Assembly (NCBI GenBank): GCA_949752735.1
Contig: OX457037.1
Span: 64,849,449-64,913,448, forward strand
Direction: 5' to 3'
Source: Lumbricus terrestris
Taxonomy: Eukaryota > Annelida > Clitellata > Crassiclitellata > Lumbricidae
DNA length: 64,000 nt
Part shown: positions 47,989-61,040 of the stretch, in pieces
How positions within the stretch are numbered: the first letter of the stretch is position 1
Layout of the letters: each line of letters begins with the position of its first letter
The notes under the pieces: model-generated
Database searches by the model: none
Told to the model about the DNA's origin: nothing
The model's input: only the letters and a program-made list of their open reading frames with translations
Made by a program: the position numbers and the translations under genes

Positions 47989-50900
47989 ATGGCTAGATAT
48001 TCATCTCGAAAGGATCAGCTCTGGTATTTTGCCCGAAACCTCGTTGAAGAAGAAACAAAATTCATTCATACTGCGCAACAGAATGGTAAGCGTGTATTAC
48101 GGGCTTACGGCTGATTTTATTGGCAAATTTAGCCGAATAGAGCTTTATAAAACCTGATTATTTGCATAAGTCTTGGTAGCCTATCATTCAAACAGTTAAC
48201 CTCAGCACAGGCCTAAGAAGGGAAGTCTATCGTGTAGTTTAACATTGAAAATTATCCGGCATTGCATGGCCTCAGCGTTAATGAAATAGACCTACGAAAT
48301 TAATTAGATAAACCAAATATATATTGCAAAATAGTAGTCGAATTAATTAGGCTATAATAAAATTGATGAAAGAATCTTGCGCAGAAGCTGAATTTATAAA
48401 AGCATTTTTAATTAAACGGAAATTGTATTCATGTGAAATAATTGTTGCTTATTATTGAAGCAACAATTGCAACAAGAAACATACCAAAATTATGCTGAAC
48501 TACTGAAAACCAGTATATGATAAACTGTGCTTCTCTATATTGAACTAGACAGTTACCTGATTAATTCGACGCAATAAAACAAGTCAGCGCAAATAATTAT
48601 TGCCTAATGTCTAAAATTAGTTGTGAAAGATGAGTAGCAAAAATAGGCCTAAATTGTCGAGCAAGGATAATGTGTGCAAACCTGTCTCACCTATTATAAG
48701 CATCCAGAACATGGTCTGGCATTGGAAGATCTTTGGATGTATATCACAGAAAACTCTGTGATTATACACAAATTAAATTACTCAATAGTAGACTAATTAG
48801 TCTCCCATGACACTCGGTAACTTCGCCCCATATGATAAATAAAACAATAAACAAAATAAAATAAAAGTCTCCTGGTGGATCATCAATTGTTTTTAATGTT
48901 TAGCTAATTCGGGTGTCTTTTTTAATAGAAGTCCAAATACGTTCCACCGGTAACATAATCTTCCCAGTTTGAGAATGAGAGCTGAGAAATTAAAATGAAC
49001 CATGTGAATCTGCACAATGCTTGACTTTTTACAGCAAAATCACATAACAAATCTAAAATAACCTTGATGTTATTATTTCGTTGTCATTTTGTATGTTTAT
49101 CAAAGAAGAACATGGAACGAAAATTCAAACAAAATACAACCAACTGGTTGGCAACCTGTCATGCCTGGGAGACATAATAGCAATGATGTATCAGGAAGAG
49201 AAATTATCGTTGAAGGAGTTAGAGTATATACAGTCTCTGCAATCAACTCCAATCCGAGCCAATGAGGAACTGATAAGCATCATAGCAAGGAAACCGAGAG
49301 ATGTCTATGAATGCTTTCTGTCACTGACTAAATCAACGAACCAACTGCATCTCTATCAAATGCTGGTGTCTGATAATGACGGTAAATATGAAATGTTCGA
49401 AAATGTTCATATAATTATAGGCCTATAAATATAAATCAGTTGCTGTGTTTAGTAAATTAAAAATCAGCTCTATTATTTTTATAAACAATAACCTACGCTG
49501 TATTGAAAGTAGCTTATGTTAAGAAAACCGCAAGTTTTCAGCTGATGTACTAGTTTTATTTTTTCTAGATAATTAACCTAAGCCTATATGATATGGAGCA
49601 TTGTTGAGACTATAATATACGAATAATTTCTACTTCAGCATGTGATGGCGTAAATAGAGAAAACGCCTCGGATCACAAGGACTTGATTTGCCGGAATTTC
49701 ATGTGGCTATCAGAGAATCTGGACACAGAAAGTGGTCTAATTTCTCTGCTGTATCAACAAAATGTATTGACAGTGCGCGAAAAAGAACGTATATTCTGTG
49801 TAAGCGACATTTTCCTAAAGAATGAGTTACTGCTTGGATTGCTCAGCAAGAAGTCTCCTACGGAATTTGAGACATTCCTAGACGCGCTAGATGATATTGG
49901 TCAAAGTCACCTGACAGAGAAACTCAGAAAACCATCAGGTAAACTCTGACTAAGAATTGCTTGCTATTCAGTTAATTATTATGCTGCAGCATATCAACTT
50001 CAAAACAACTGTTTCCTACCTTTGTTTAGACGTAGGCACCTATCACATAGCCTAGGAGTAACGGTCCTTATTTAGCCTAATTTTATAATCGATCGTGCCT
50101 AGTCAACAATAAATTGCTTTCCCTTCCCCTCCCCTCAGTGGTCGTGCCGAATACGCCTCCTCTTATTGTTAATTGTTTCGTTTAGAGTAGCTATATAAAT
50201 CTACAAAATACTAAACAAACTGTCGTATCGACCGTACTTGCTGCCAGGCACTTCAATCCTTCCATGCCTATGTTTCCTTATGGCACACGCAATTCCGGTT
50301 ACGAGCTCAATGTTGTTGTGCTGTTACCACTTTGACGTCATGTCTCACTCTCCTGCCGTATCTTCTGATACGCCTTCACTGGATCTGCCCATGTCTTTGA
50401 CCGTAATTTAATTAAAGTTGGCTAATTTGTTGTTTTATACTTCAAGAATAATATTACAAATACAGTCGATGATGTGTAGGCTTAAATGCGAGAACCCGCC
50501 GGTATGTTCTTGAAGCTTGTCCTTTCCAGCACTTAACAAGTTTGGCATTGGTTGAATTCACAGATTCAACTGCTGACCGCCCAACAGAGTCATCTGCAGT
50601 TCAAACACCAACGAATACAGACAAGGAGTTGACGCCAAAAGTTTTTCGTGAATCAGAACAGAGACCTGATATCTTGCATTCTTCTTCGAAGCCAGTTATC
50701 CCGCCGAAAAAGCTTCCTAAACCGAAACAGAAACTTATTCCATTACGTTCTTCCTCGAAACCAGTTCCACCACCAAAGCCGGACACTCGGTCAACCGCAG
50801 TTCAACATGATTCTAAGTCGATTGATGCTGTTTCCCAAAATACACCGAAAACAGTTCAATGTCGGAGGGTATGATTCAATTCATTTGATAAGAGACTGTC

Positions 50901-53900
50901 CTTACTGTAGAATGGAGTTCAGCATCACTGTGGGGCGCGGTGATGTAGTAGGTATGTTCGTCGCCTTGCAGCTGAAGGGTTGCAAGTTCGAATCCACCTC
51001 AAATCGCCGCGTAAGGACCCTTGGCAGGTCCTTCATTAACAATTTCTCAGCGCTTCGGCGTGAAACTCCGATGCAGTGTCCGCTCTGTAGTCGGGAGCGC
51101 CTCTGAGTAGAGAGATTGAAGGGGCGCCTTAACCAGTGCACATACATACACATCATGAGTCTATTTTAGGTGTTAGTGAGAAGTGTCTTTATAGGTTTCC
51201 TTTCTTACTTACCTCTCTGTATAGTAGCCACGCAGTCTCGATTTAATCGAAACTAACACACTCGCTGTCATGGTCTCGAAACATTATGTATTACGTATGA
51301 TAATTGTGTGTAATACTTGTGTACATTATAATAGGCATATGATATAAGTTGGCAGCAAGATTGTAAGCCTAAATATTGCCATAACGACAGCATTTAGTTG
51401 TTGTGTGATATCTGAATACCAATGACATGTAGGTCTATCTGATATTTTTAGACCAAAGGGGTCACACTTCAATCAAGGCTAAAAGGACTTGAGTCTCATT
51501 TGAAGACAGAACTCGCAATCAAAGTCACATCTGTTTCTCTTATGTATTTGGACAAGCCAGCAGATTGTTTGAAGATGTCTTCTCGGATTTTGCTTCAAGG
51601 TAATAATTTTATCGGTTCCTCAAATTGAAAACATAAGCTAAACTAAAGATTTCATTTTTTAACAACAAAAAACCATGTGGGAGCCCTACGATGGACAAAC
51701 CTGCCAGAATGCCAGTTTCGAACCCATATAGGACACATGCATACTCCACTGTGGAACTCGAATATCGACCATATGTGGATTCTTCTGATGCCCATAAAAA
51801 TGTAGGCAGGGTATGGAGCGTCTATGGACAAACTGAAAGTCATAATTTGGACGGCAGGTGCTTCAAGTTAATTCTTTTAACTGGTTATGCCCATCATTGT
51901 GGACAGCATGCAAATTGCCTTAATCTAGGATATAATGGCGGACTCATTTTTATGTGAAAGTCATCTTGACTTAATGTAGGCTATGACTTAATGTAGGCTA
52001 TCTGTTCAAAATACTGCGACAGTCAAAAATATGACTATTCATTAATGGCTAAAAATAGCACATGATTTTCTGTTTATTAAGAATGTTATCGGATGAAGAA
52101 AGAAACTGTCGCCAGAAACGTTGAGGCAAACGTAGAGCTTCAACAGTTGCGAGAAGACGTTAGACAATACTCGGCTGTTACATCGTTAAATGAGGTTTAC
52201 CGAACACAACTTCATTCAATGGAACAAGATTTAATTAGCGAAAGATTTAAAAGAAATGAAGATCGAATGCACTTCGAAGACAATATTGGGAAACTGAAGG
52301 CAGATATCTACAATGAAAAAGCGAAATGCAGACGATTAGACGAGGAGAAACATTTGAACAAATCTGTCATCATGAAAATGGAAGAAAGATTGAGAAAAGC
52401 AGAATGCGATAACCAATTCTACCAGCAACGAGTTCAAGAACTTGATGCCAGTTTGGCTACTAGAGAATGTGAACTTCAGATGTTTAAAAATTCTTTCGAG
52501 GGATGCAGCAGCGAGATGATTTTGTTGAGAACTGAAAAACACAAGTTAAAGAGTGTATGCGAGATGCTAACTAAAGAGAAAGATATTAGGAATGAGCTCG
52601 AAATGCAGTTAAAACTCGCAGAAGAAAATAATAGGAATCTTTTAGAGCGATTGAAAGAGAATGAAAAAAGTCTGCAGATGGCTGAAGAAGAAAAGCTTGA
52701 TCTTTTTGCAACTCAGAATAGGAAAATGGAAGAACGATCGTTAGAAAGTGATTTAATAGCGAAGTTAGAAGAGGATTTGGAGATTGTAAAACGCCAGAGA
52801 AAAGAGTTGGAGGATAAGCTTACCTGTGCAACTGCGCAGCTAGAACAACTCAAGTGTAAAGCTGAAGGCATAAATGTTACATCCGTTACACGAGGTAGGT
52901 TTGAGGATTCCTTCTTCTAGTATGTGTAGACTTTAAGCGTTCTATGATTTGATATTGACGCATTGTTTCATTATTGATAAATCCCACGTGTAATTAGAAC
53001 TAACAGCGGAGCGGGACGTTTTGCCACCGCCCTTTGGCGACTTAATTTTTGGCACCGGTGTTAAGGCTTCAAATTACCCCCGTTTCAGGTTACCTCCGGT
53101 ATTCTGAAACCGGTTTGAGATTACCCCTGAGGGTAATCTATAATCGGTTTAAGTTTACCCATCTAGATTCACATTTCCCCTCTGAATTGCTAATGAATTC
53201 CGTATATCCAGTTTCCATTTCTCTAGCGTTGTTTTCGTCAATCCTGCTTCCATATCACCTATAGAGAACCTTCATCCAGCTTCCATTTCTCTAGCGTTGT
53301 TTTCCTCAATCCAGCTTCCATTTCACATATAGAGAACCTTCATCCAACTTCCATGTCTCTAGCGTTGTTTTCGTCAATGCAGCTTCCATTTCACATATAG
53401 AGAACCTTCATCCAGCTTCCATTTCTCTAGCGTTGTTTTCGTCAATCCAGCTTCCATGTCACCTATACTTTTGTTCGGACCTTGAGGTAGCTAGAAGGCA
53501 GTTTTTCAATTCAGAAGTAGAAGTTCTGTGTCACTAATAGATTGCCATTTTCTTCATTATTATAATTCTGAGCCCTGACGTTCAATCGAGATTTGTATGA
53601 AAGACAGTAGGCCTAATGAGAAGTAGTTGACAAAGCACCAGCAAACGACCTCAGACATTTGACCTGCAGTAAATAACTAATAAATAATAAGAAATGTTCA
53701 CAGAAAACCTACATCCAGACTATTTAGGGCGCAAAGGTTAAAAATCTATGTAAATGTACAACATTTCTCAATGAATTGTGTAATTCTTCTGTGAAGCTTA
53801 TTACTAAGTCATGTGACGTTGCCGTGTTAGCCATAAAAAACCTAAAAGGTTCTCTATAGGTGAAATGGAAGCTGGATGAAGGTTGTCTATAGGTGAAATG

Positions 53901-55799
53901 GAAGCTGGATGAATGTCCTCTATAGGTGAAATGGAAGCTGGATTGACAAAAATAACGCCTTTATCGAATTTGATTTTCCGGCTCAAACGTTGAAGATTTA
54001 TGTAAATGTACAACATTTCTCAATGAATTGTGTAATTCTTCCGTGAAGCCTATTACTAAGTCATGTGACGTTGCCGTGTTGGCCATTAAAAACTTGTAAG
54101 ATTCTCCATATGTGAAATGGAAGCTGGATGAAGGTTCTCTGTAGGTTTAATGGAAGCTGGATGGTTCTCTATAGTGAAACGTTGCCGTTGGCCATAAAAA
54201 CGTATAAGGTTCTCTATAGGTGAAATGGAAGCTGGATAAAGGTTCTTTATAGGTGAAATGGAAGCTGGATTGACAAAAACAACGCCTCTATCGAATTTGA
54301 TTTTCCGATTCTGAATCGATTCAGCGTCGTCCAGAGGCGCGAGATAGGTTGCAAGGGGTCAGACAGCCTATAATCTATTGCTACGATACGATACATATAG
54401 CTTACCAATAATATTATTACATAATGACTTTTTGAAAATGGGCTATACTTATTCTAAACGAACAGAGAATAACTACGAAGGCCCTGCATCAGGGGCGGAT
54501 CCAGGGGGCCAATTCGGCCATGGCCCCCCATTTAGAAAGTGCATGGGACGTGCCCCATTTGGTTTCAACAAGCCATTAAGACAGGATACTAAAGAGGACC
54601 ATTACTCCGACCAGGATGACTGATGACCAAAAAAGGTCATCCGATTTTTCGGCGACCAAGACCAAATTTCCCCCTGTTCCAACCCAAGACCGAAAATTTT
54701 CGCCCCCCTTTTAAAATTTATGTATCCGCCCTCGCCCTGCATGTACATGTATTATAGCCCATTGTCTTAATGCTGTTAGTCTACACTTATGCTTTTATAA
54801 TATGGCGTTCCATTTATTTGTTGTGTAACTTTGCATAACGAAATATTTGCATACATTGAATCCTTGTACCTTGTCTTACCGAAATTCAACTGTATTTTGT
54901 TTACTCATACAAAGATTTACCGCAGTAACGAATTCTGTTATTTTTATGAAGAAGTCGTCGACTTTAAAGCTGATTCGAAATTACTTCAGACAATCCGGAC
55001 AAAAGCAGCACAAAAGAATAAAACAAAAATCTACGCATTGGCGGTTTTAGCCGATGAGATTTTTGTTGTAACAGAACAGAACTCGGAAGTGGAAGTTTAC
55101 AACAGAACTAGTCTTCATTTTGCGAGACGTTTTATCGTTAAGAAATTAGAGGAACCGCGAGATATCGTATCCTGTTTTAGAAACAATTGCCTGTATATAT
55201 ACGACGGAAAACCTCGTGGCAAAAAAATGGAAATCTTGAGGGTCGATATAATTGGAAATATCGTAAAGAAAGTCTGGAGAGGCAACGATTGGGGTCGATT
55301 GTCTGTAACAGATAAATCGAATATCATCCTGGCGGTCAGAGATAAAGATAAATTACTGGAAATCACTCCAGATGGGCTGTTGGTTCAGGAGACAGCACTT
55401 GATGTATCCAAACCTTGGCATGCGGTTAAATTGTCCGGTGATCGCTTTGTGGTTAGTTACAACTGGTTTCAGAAGGGCGGAATCTGCATAGTTGACTGCC
55501 ATGGAAAGATATTGATATCGCTTACCGATAAAGGTTTGCATTCTCTTTCAATGTTCCTTCCGATCAACGTGGTGGTCAACAGAGACGGATCGTTTTTGCT
55601 GGTCAACGAAGACGGCGGTCAAATCTTACAACTGACATCCACTTTGGAATATCAGAGAGAATTTATGTCTAAGAAGCACGGATTGAATCGTCCACGAAGA
55701 ATTTTTCTTGATGAATTGAATGGTCGTCTGCTTGCATGTGACAACTTAGCGAACGGTGGATGCATTTTGGTGTTTGACATTGCAGGTTATAACAAATAA
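47989..55799 (+). CDS. Unit C: shortened paralogue, CARD-CARD-linker-coiled coil-NHL, 7 exons, 928 aa
   Basis: Coding exons: 47989-48085, 49106-49381, 49639-49938, 50564-50868, 51452-51599, 52082-52894, 54952-55799 (sum 2787 nt). It lacks the third CARD-like exon and the PYCHQ exon of A and B. Because both neighbouring introns are phase 1, exon 6 (ending CGA G) joins directly to the NHL exon (AA GTC) as Glu with no frame loss. Domains: 33-224 two CARD-like; 225-326 linker; 327-375; 376-646 coiled coil; 647-928 NHL-like. Acceptors of exons 2 (CAAAG) and 9 (TGAAG) have A at -3 and look weaker than in A and B. The NHL exon is closest to B and unit 0. It may be a natural short isoform gene that can still recruit through two CARDs but lacks the C-terminal CARD signal (inference). 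Confidence 0.82.
50933..51128 (+). mobile_element. tRNA-derived SINE in intron 4 of unit C
   Basis: GGGGCGCGGTGATGTAGTAGG head, B-box AGTTCGAATCC at about 50985-50995, body ACTCCGATGCAGTGTCCG and GCGCCTCTGAGTAGAGAG. Same family as 26262-26488, without the AAAT tail. Confidence 0.75.
52895..54951. repeat. Intron 6 of unit C: repeat block in place of the missing exons 7 and 8
   Basis: The first ~80 bp (TGTGTAGACTTTAAGCG) still match intron 6 of unit A and the last ~100 bp still match intron 8 of unit B. Between them, 53205-53470 holds about four CCAGCTTCCATTT...CTATAGAGAACCTTCAT units; 53843-54280 holds their inverted complement (GGTTCTCTATAGGTGAAATG...GAAGCTGGATGAA). A ~257-bp direct repeat is at 53740-53850 and 53997-54107. 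54488-54739 is a separate hAT-like MITE. No trace of exon 7 or 8 was seen. Confidence 0.75.
54488..54739. mobile_element. hAT-like MITE in intron 6 of unit C
   Basis: Left end CAGGGGCGGATCCAGGG and right end TATCCGCCCTCGCCCTG are inverted, with C-runs inside (GGCCCCCCATTT). No matching target duplication found. Non-coding. Confidence 0.6.
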
Positions 55800-56739
55800 G
55801 CTTTTCTTAATAGACCAGCGTAGTCTTTTCTCTTTATTCGTAGACCACTTACTACAGATATGGAGCCACAATTGGATTGAACGATACATGCTTATATGTC
55901 TTTGAACAGTGTCTTAAGACTATGAATATTACTAGCTATGTTACTCGGGGTTACCCGGGAAATTTTCATTGTTCGCCTCTGTCCCTCTGAGGTAGCCTAC
56001 CAGCGTTGCTCGGGAAATTAGGCCTACTCATCACCGCATGGATCCGATTTGACCAGGGTCTTTGACAACAGAGGCCGTTACCCTGGACAGAAATTTGCTC
56101 GGCATATTACAGCTCTTAAGAGCAAGTACTTGGAATTTAAAATACATGTCGATATTTTCCATGTTTTTCCTGTTCAACCGCAACTTCCGATTCGTTTAGA
56201 CGTGAAGCTTCCCGTCGTTTGGATTCGATTATTGTAGAATTAAAAACCGTTTCTTTGGCATTTTGCGGTAAATATTGCGTAGCCTACAACTGTTAAATAT
56301 TCGGTTTGGTTATTTTTACGAATTGGCCGCTGTTTTTGTTTACCAATCTTTCAATGAAACTGAAATGACTACCTATGATTGGTTGCAAAATATGCCAGGT
56401 CGTTCTTCTTAGTGTAACCTAATTAGGTCAAAAGCTGCTGATCAAAACCTGACCTATAAACTGCCCGTGGCGACTTCTGATTGGTTATTATTATTTTTAT
56501 TGCGATTAAGCCTGACCTCGATTTTAATGGGTTTGGATCTTGGCTTGAATGGCATGGTACCGAAACATAAAATAGCCTTTATCGTAATGCTTGACCTCGA
56601 TTTTAACGGTTTTGAATGGTCATTTATCATGATTCAAATAAAGGTTCTCGGATGACGTCTTTGGAAGAAAATTAAAATGAAAAACCCGAAAACCGAAGAC
56701 GCTTACTTGATATGAGCCTATCTTGAGCGTGCATGCTGG
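55800..56739. other. 3' flank of unit C
   Basis: 55840-55920 (GACCACTTACTACAGATATG...GTCTTAAGACTAT) is homologous to 388-475 after unit 0. At about 55920 the homology breaks and resumes only at about 58680, so roughly 2.7 kb of inserted material separates the two parts. 55930-56739 contains no gene I recognise; TTGACCTCGATTTTAA(T/C)GG occurs twice (56513 and 56592). Confidence 0.5.
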
Positions 56740-57150
56740 TAGCGTTCTATAATGACTCGGTAATAGTTCTATAATGACTCGGTAGATAACGTTGCAGCGT
56801 TGTTATCTTTAATAAATCCAACTTCTAGTTTTCCGAGAATCCTTTTAATCGATCCAGCTTCTCTTTAGGCAAGAATTTGTTCGATAAATCCCGCTTCTAT
56901 TTCGTCAGCAAATATTTTTCATCCATTTTGCATTGAAAATTAGTGTTCATCAATCCAGCTTCAATTTCAGCAGAATGACTGCACTAACCCTAAAACTAAC
57001 CCTAACCGACCCTCACGACGCCTAACCTGAGCCCTAACCGACCCTCACGCGCAAAATCCCGGTTCTATTTCGTGAGGAAATATTTTTCATCGAATTTTTA
57101 AAAAAAGGTACTTGCTACCGAGTCATTGTAGAACGATACCATCGGTTTGC
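56740..57150. mobile_element. MITE with GTTAGGG-like core, copy 1
   Basis: Outer repeats TTCTATAATGACTCGGTA and TACCGAGTCATTGTAGAACG are inverted. The interior (TAATCGATCCAGCTTCT, CTAACCCTAAAACTAACCCTAACCGACCCTCACG broken by other bases) is the reverse complement of the element at 61887-62269, but the two have different terminal repeats. Confidence 0.65.
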
Positions 57151-57517
57151 TATGTTATTATCGCCATTGACCACGTGACACGTCAACGGTTTTAGAATTA
57201 ATGACGTCGTCAAAAGAGATTAAATATCGGCAAGTATTAATAATGTAGCTTACAATCGTTGCAGCTACCGTTAATAGCTAAGAATAGGTGTGGTTAATGG
57301 CGTCTGAATTTCGCGCAAGTATCCATATCGAAACTTAATTATTGTCCGTATAACTCGAGTTCTGAAGTGTATTGAAAGCTGAAAATGGTCGCGCTGACCT
57401 ACAAATTTGCATGAGAAGCTAACAAAATTGTTTCGTGTTGCGAAATGAATTAGTTTCTGGGTCTTTCTTGGGACAGACAGACATACATACTGATCTCAGA
57501 TTTATAGTAAGCTTATA

Positions 57518-58654
57518 CATGGGCGCCCGCAGAAATTTTCGCAGGGGGGCAAAATTTTTACGATAGTCATGATTAAATTTTGTAGTGGCAAGTGCTTGAA
57601 AATGCAATGCTCCAGCATGCATGGAAATTAGGAATAGGCCTACGGGTATTTTTCAAAGAGTTTTCTTATGCAAATTTCTCATTTTCATTTTGTGCATAAT
57701 TTTTAAGACGAATAGTTTCCTTAGGAATTTCTTACAAATCAAATAGCAGATCTATGTTAAAAAGTAGTTTCCTAAAGGTGCGCTATATAATTCCATAGAA
57801 TGAACGAATGACTAAATGAACGAAAAAGGTGTCCGGCTGCAAAGGGCAAGTGCTCCTTAAGCTGCTTCTAAAGCGCCACTCGAAAGCCAATCGCAGGGCA
57901 CCAGCAGTTTCACATGTTCTGCATCGAGTCAGAAGCCTATTCCCAAGAGTAGACAGAAAGAGATCCCAGTCTGGTAGCCAGAGGGCCAGAGTAACTGTTA
58001 ATGCGGGTGTCGTTTAGGAAGGTGGAGGATCTGATGATCAGATGAGTGTGGGTATCAATTCTTTTTAACAGATCTCTTTGTCAGTTTTGGGTGTAAATCC
58101 TGAGGCGTGATAACCAGAGCCAAGTTTATTTCCAGTTTGACCTCCCTGGATTCTGTCCTGGCAGCTTGCTAAATGGACAAAATGGAGCCTGGCTTATAAC
58201 GGACTTGGTTTATATAATTACAATGCTGGTGAATAAGCAGATCTCCCTGATGAAATTTCAGTGTACTTTGAGAAATGTTCAAATTTTTGCGTTAGTATTT
58301 AATTTTTTGCAGTTGTGATTAATTGCATTACAGCTGGATTCCACTTAAGTAGGCCATAATCGATAGGCCTGCTGTTTGCATGGGTGCCCACAGGAAGGTT
58401 GAAAGCCAATGGTCATTGTAAGAGTTTTTAGAAAGAGCTTGACCATGCAAGGCAGAAAGTTATAAAAGCATGTTTATTTCTATAGAGATCTCTAAATGTG
58501 GATTTCTGACTTTAATTGTCTGTATCATTCGTATCATTGGTGCATTAATGCAAAGAAATTTGTTAAAAACCCAAAAGTAGTAGTTAAAAAACATAGGTTT
58601 CAATTTTCCAGGGGGGGGCAAGTGCCCCCTTGCCCCTATGTGCGGGCGCCCATG
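57518..58654. mobile_element. hAT-like element, 1137 bp, perfect 8-bp target duplication
   Basis: Starts CATGGGCGCCCGCAGAAA, ends TGTGCGGGCGCCCATG. AGCTTATA at 57510-57517 and at 58655-58662. G/C-runs near both ends. 57830-58080 carries AAGCGCCACTCGAAAGCCAA...GGTGTCGTTTAGG, related to 11540-11720 in intron 2 of unit A. No transposase remains. Confidence 0.85.
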
Positions 58655-58992
58655 AGCTTATAGATTATTATTGAAGATCAAAGGCTTCAAGCTAATTATG
58701 GATTGTTTTGTATTTCATGCGAACCAACTGATGACGCTTCAATATTGTAGGATGTACAACTATCGTGCTGGGTCTCGCCGTTTACAAGAACACACAAAGG
58801 TCTAGAGTCTAGACGTTGACAACGTTGCGAGCAGGCCTACTATTTAGACTACCCGGATAAGAGTTGTTAAGGAATAAAATATACATAGTGTGATAATATG
58901 AATTAGATCTATCGCTCGAGTGATATGCATGAAATGGGTGACTTTAGGATGAGGTCACCTCTGTAGTTGGGATTTCAATTCCTATTGTCTCT

Positions 58993-59575
58993 ATGATAGA
59001 GAAGGAGGGAAGAAGTGACATGGAAATAAGGCGAAGGGTAAAAATGGGGAAAACGGCAATGAACGGTCTGGGAAGGATTTGGAAGGATAAATATGTGAGC
59101 AGGGAAACAAAGAAAAGATTGGTGAGAGCATTGATCTTTCCAGTGGTCCTTTATGGATGCGAGACATGGACGAAGACTCAGGATATGGAAAAGAAAATCA
59201 ACGCGTGCGAGATGTGGATTTGGAGGAAGATGCTAAAGATCTCATGGATGGAAAGGAGAACTAACGAGTCGGTGCGTGAGGAGCTCGGAATAGAGAGGGA
59301 GGAGACACTGCAACAAACAGCAACCAGGCGGAAATTCAGCTACTTCGGCCACGTGATGAGATCAAACGGTTTGGAAAAGGAGATGATGACGGCATGCGGT
59401 GAAGGAAGGAGAAGACGCGGAAGAACAAGGAAGAGGTGGATGGATGAAGTACAGGAAAAGTCTGGAATGAGCTTGGAAGAGCTAAGAGAGGCGACAATAA
59501 ACAGGAGACAACGGAGAGGATACATCATGACTGTCGCCAGAGCTCCAAGAGCTGACGGCACCAGGTGACCAGGTG
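58993..59575 (+). mobile_element. 5'-truncated RTE-like LINE tail, intact 191-codon ORF, 9-bp target duplication
   Basis: The ORF 58993-59568 encodes KTAMNGLGRIWKD, KKRLVRALIFPVVLYGCETW, INACEMWIWRKMLKISWMER, RRKFSYFGHVMRS and RGRTRKRWMDEV, the conserved C-terminal tail of RTE-type retrotransposon proteins. ATTGTCTCT at 58984-58992 and 59576-59584 is the target duplication. The homologous spot in duplicate X (about 4232) has no insert. It is open because young, not because it is a host gene. Ends in a short CCAGGTG tandem. Confidence 0.8.
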
Positions 59576-61040
59576 ATTGTCTCTCAACCAGTGAACTCAT
59601 GATTGTAATTGGAAACTTGTTTTGCGTTTGTATGACACAGTAACAAATAACAGTCTTCTGCAAAGCCCCACCTAAGACCTGCAGGCATATTAAGCACGCA
59701 TAGATAGGTCTGCATATTGCACTATCACGTGAGGAAGCCTCCAAATTGGTTGACCTTTATTTCTTGCTTCTACATTCGACTAAATGCATACTTCACAGTT
59801 ATTAATTAGGCTATACGACGAGGCACTATAATTGTAGGATAATCCCATTCCAGTTTACAGTCAATTCTCTATAAGGAAAACGTACTCATTTAACGTCTGA
59901 TTCCTTTCCCTGTGGTCATGTTGCGGCTTACTAACGTTGCTGCTAACCGTCAAACAATCAACGAGTACAAGAAAAATGGTTAAACTCAGTGGCGGTCGAA
60001 AAGTAGAAAGTGGTTTGTAGAAATATTGTGTTGATGAAGCGGCAATAGACAAGCGTCGATGTTGTGTTGCACTGTTACTGGCAACGACTCTGAAGACATG
60101 CGTGTGGCAAATTAATAGGGAAAACCTGACAAATCTTTTGAAACATTTGCTTGGCAAATGGAAAGATGTGCATGTGACTCAGCTGCTGAAGGAAAGCAGA
60201 AGAAATAACCGGATGACAAAGTCAAAGCTACTAATATAACTCAAGCTCAAAGTCATGGTAAGATATGTAATGCTACCGCCCAGGAAATAAAATTATCTTT
60301 CCCATTGATTGGAAAAACAATCGCTCGCCACAAAGCGTGCTGGCATGGAAGAACCAGCAGACGCTGCCTACAACAGGCTACCTCAGAAATCGAGCATGTG
60401 AATAGGTTCGATAGAGATGCCTATGAGGCTGCTTGCATTACAGCCAGCATCGTCCAGAGGTCAGTTACTGTACTTTGGACCGGTCTCCTATTATAGTATA
60501 CGTGGTTGGTGCCACCGATCTACACCCTAAATTGAACTCATTAGCGAAGTTTTCCGATGACACGTAATATAATTTATGTTGAGGTGATTCGGGAATATGA
60601 GATATTATCATTCGGCCCGAACACCGTTACCGAGGAATTCGAGGTATATTCGATTGGGCTCGAAAGAACAGCTTGCGTCTCAATACAACTAAGATCCGAA
60701 ATATGATTTCAAGTCCTCGAGACAATAAAATTATTGTTCCACCCATGATTCCTGAGGCATCCAAAATAAAATCGATGCGTGTCCTATACGTAACAGTAAA
60801 ATCGAATCAATGGATGACCACTCGATCACGTGGGGAATGTCCTTGCTACGCGTTCATCATCGATGTAGGCCCGTTGCGTGCTTGGATCCAAAAGGGCTAA
60901 TGCTTTGCAAGTAGTGACACGAATGACCACCAACGCGCACCTAATTTACATGTAGGCTTTCCCGGTCTGCTGGGGTTACACCAGAGCTGAGGAGCGGGAA
61001 CGGATTGAGCAATTAATGCATGGGACCTCAAGTGCAGCAT

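Noticed and set aside
54378..54623. 81-codon ORF as a remnant of exons 7/8 of unit C
   Set aside because: It shows no CARD or PYCHQ motif and overlaps a hAT-like MITE end.
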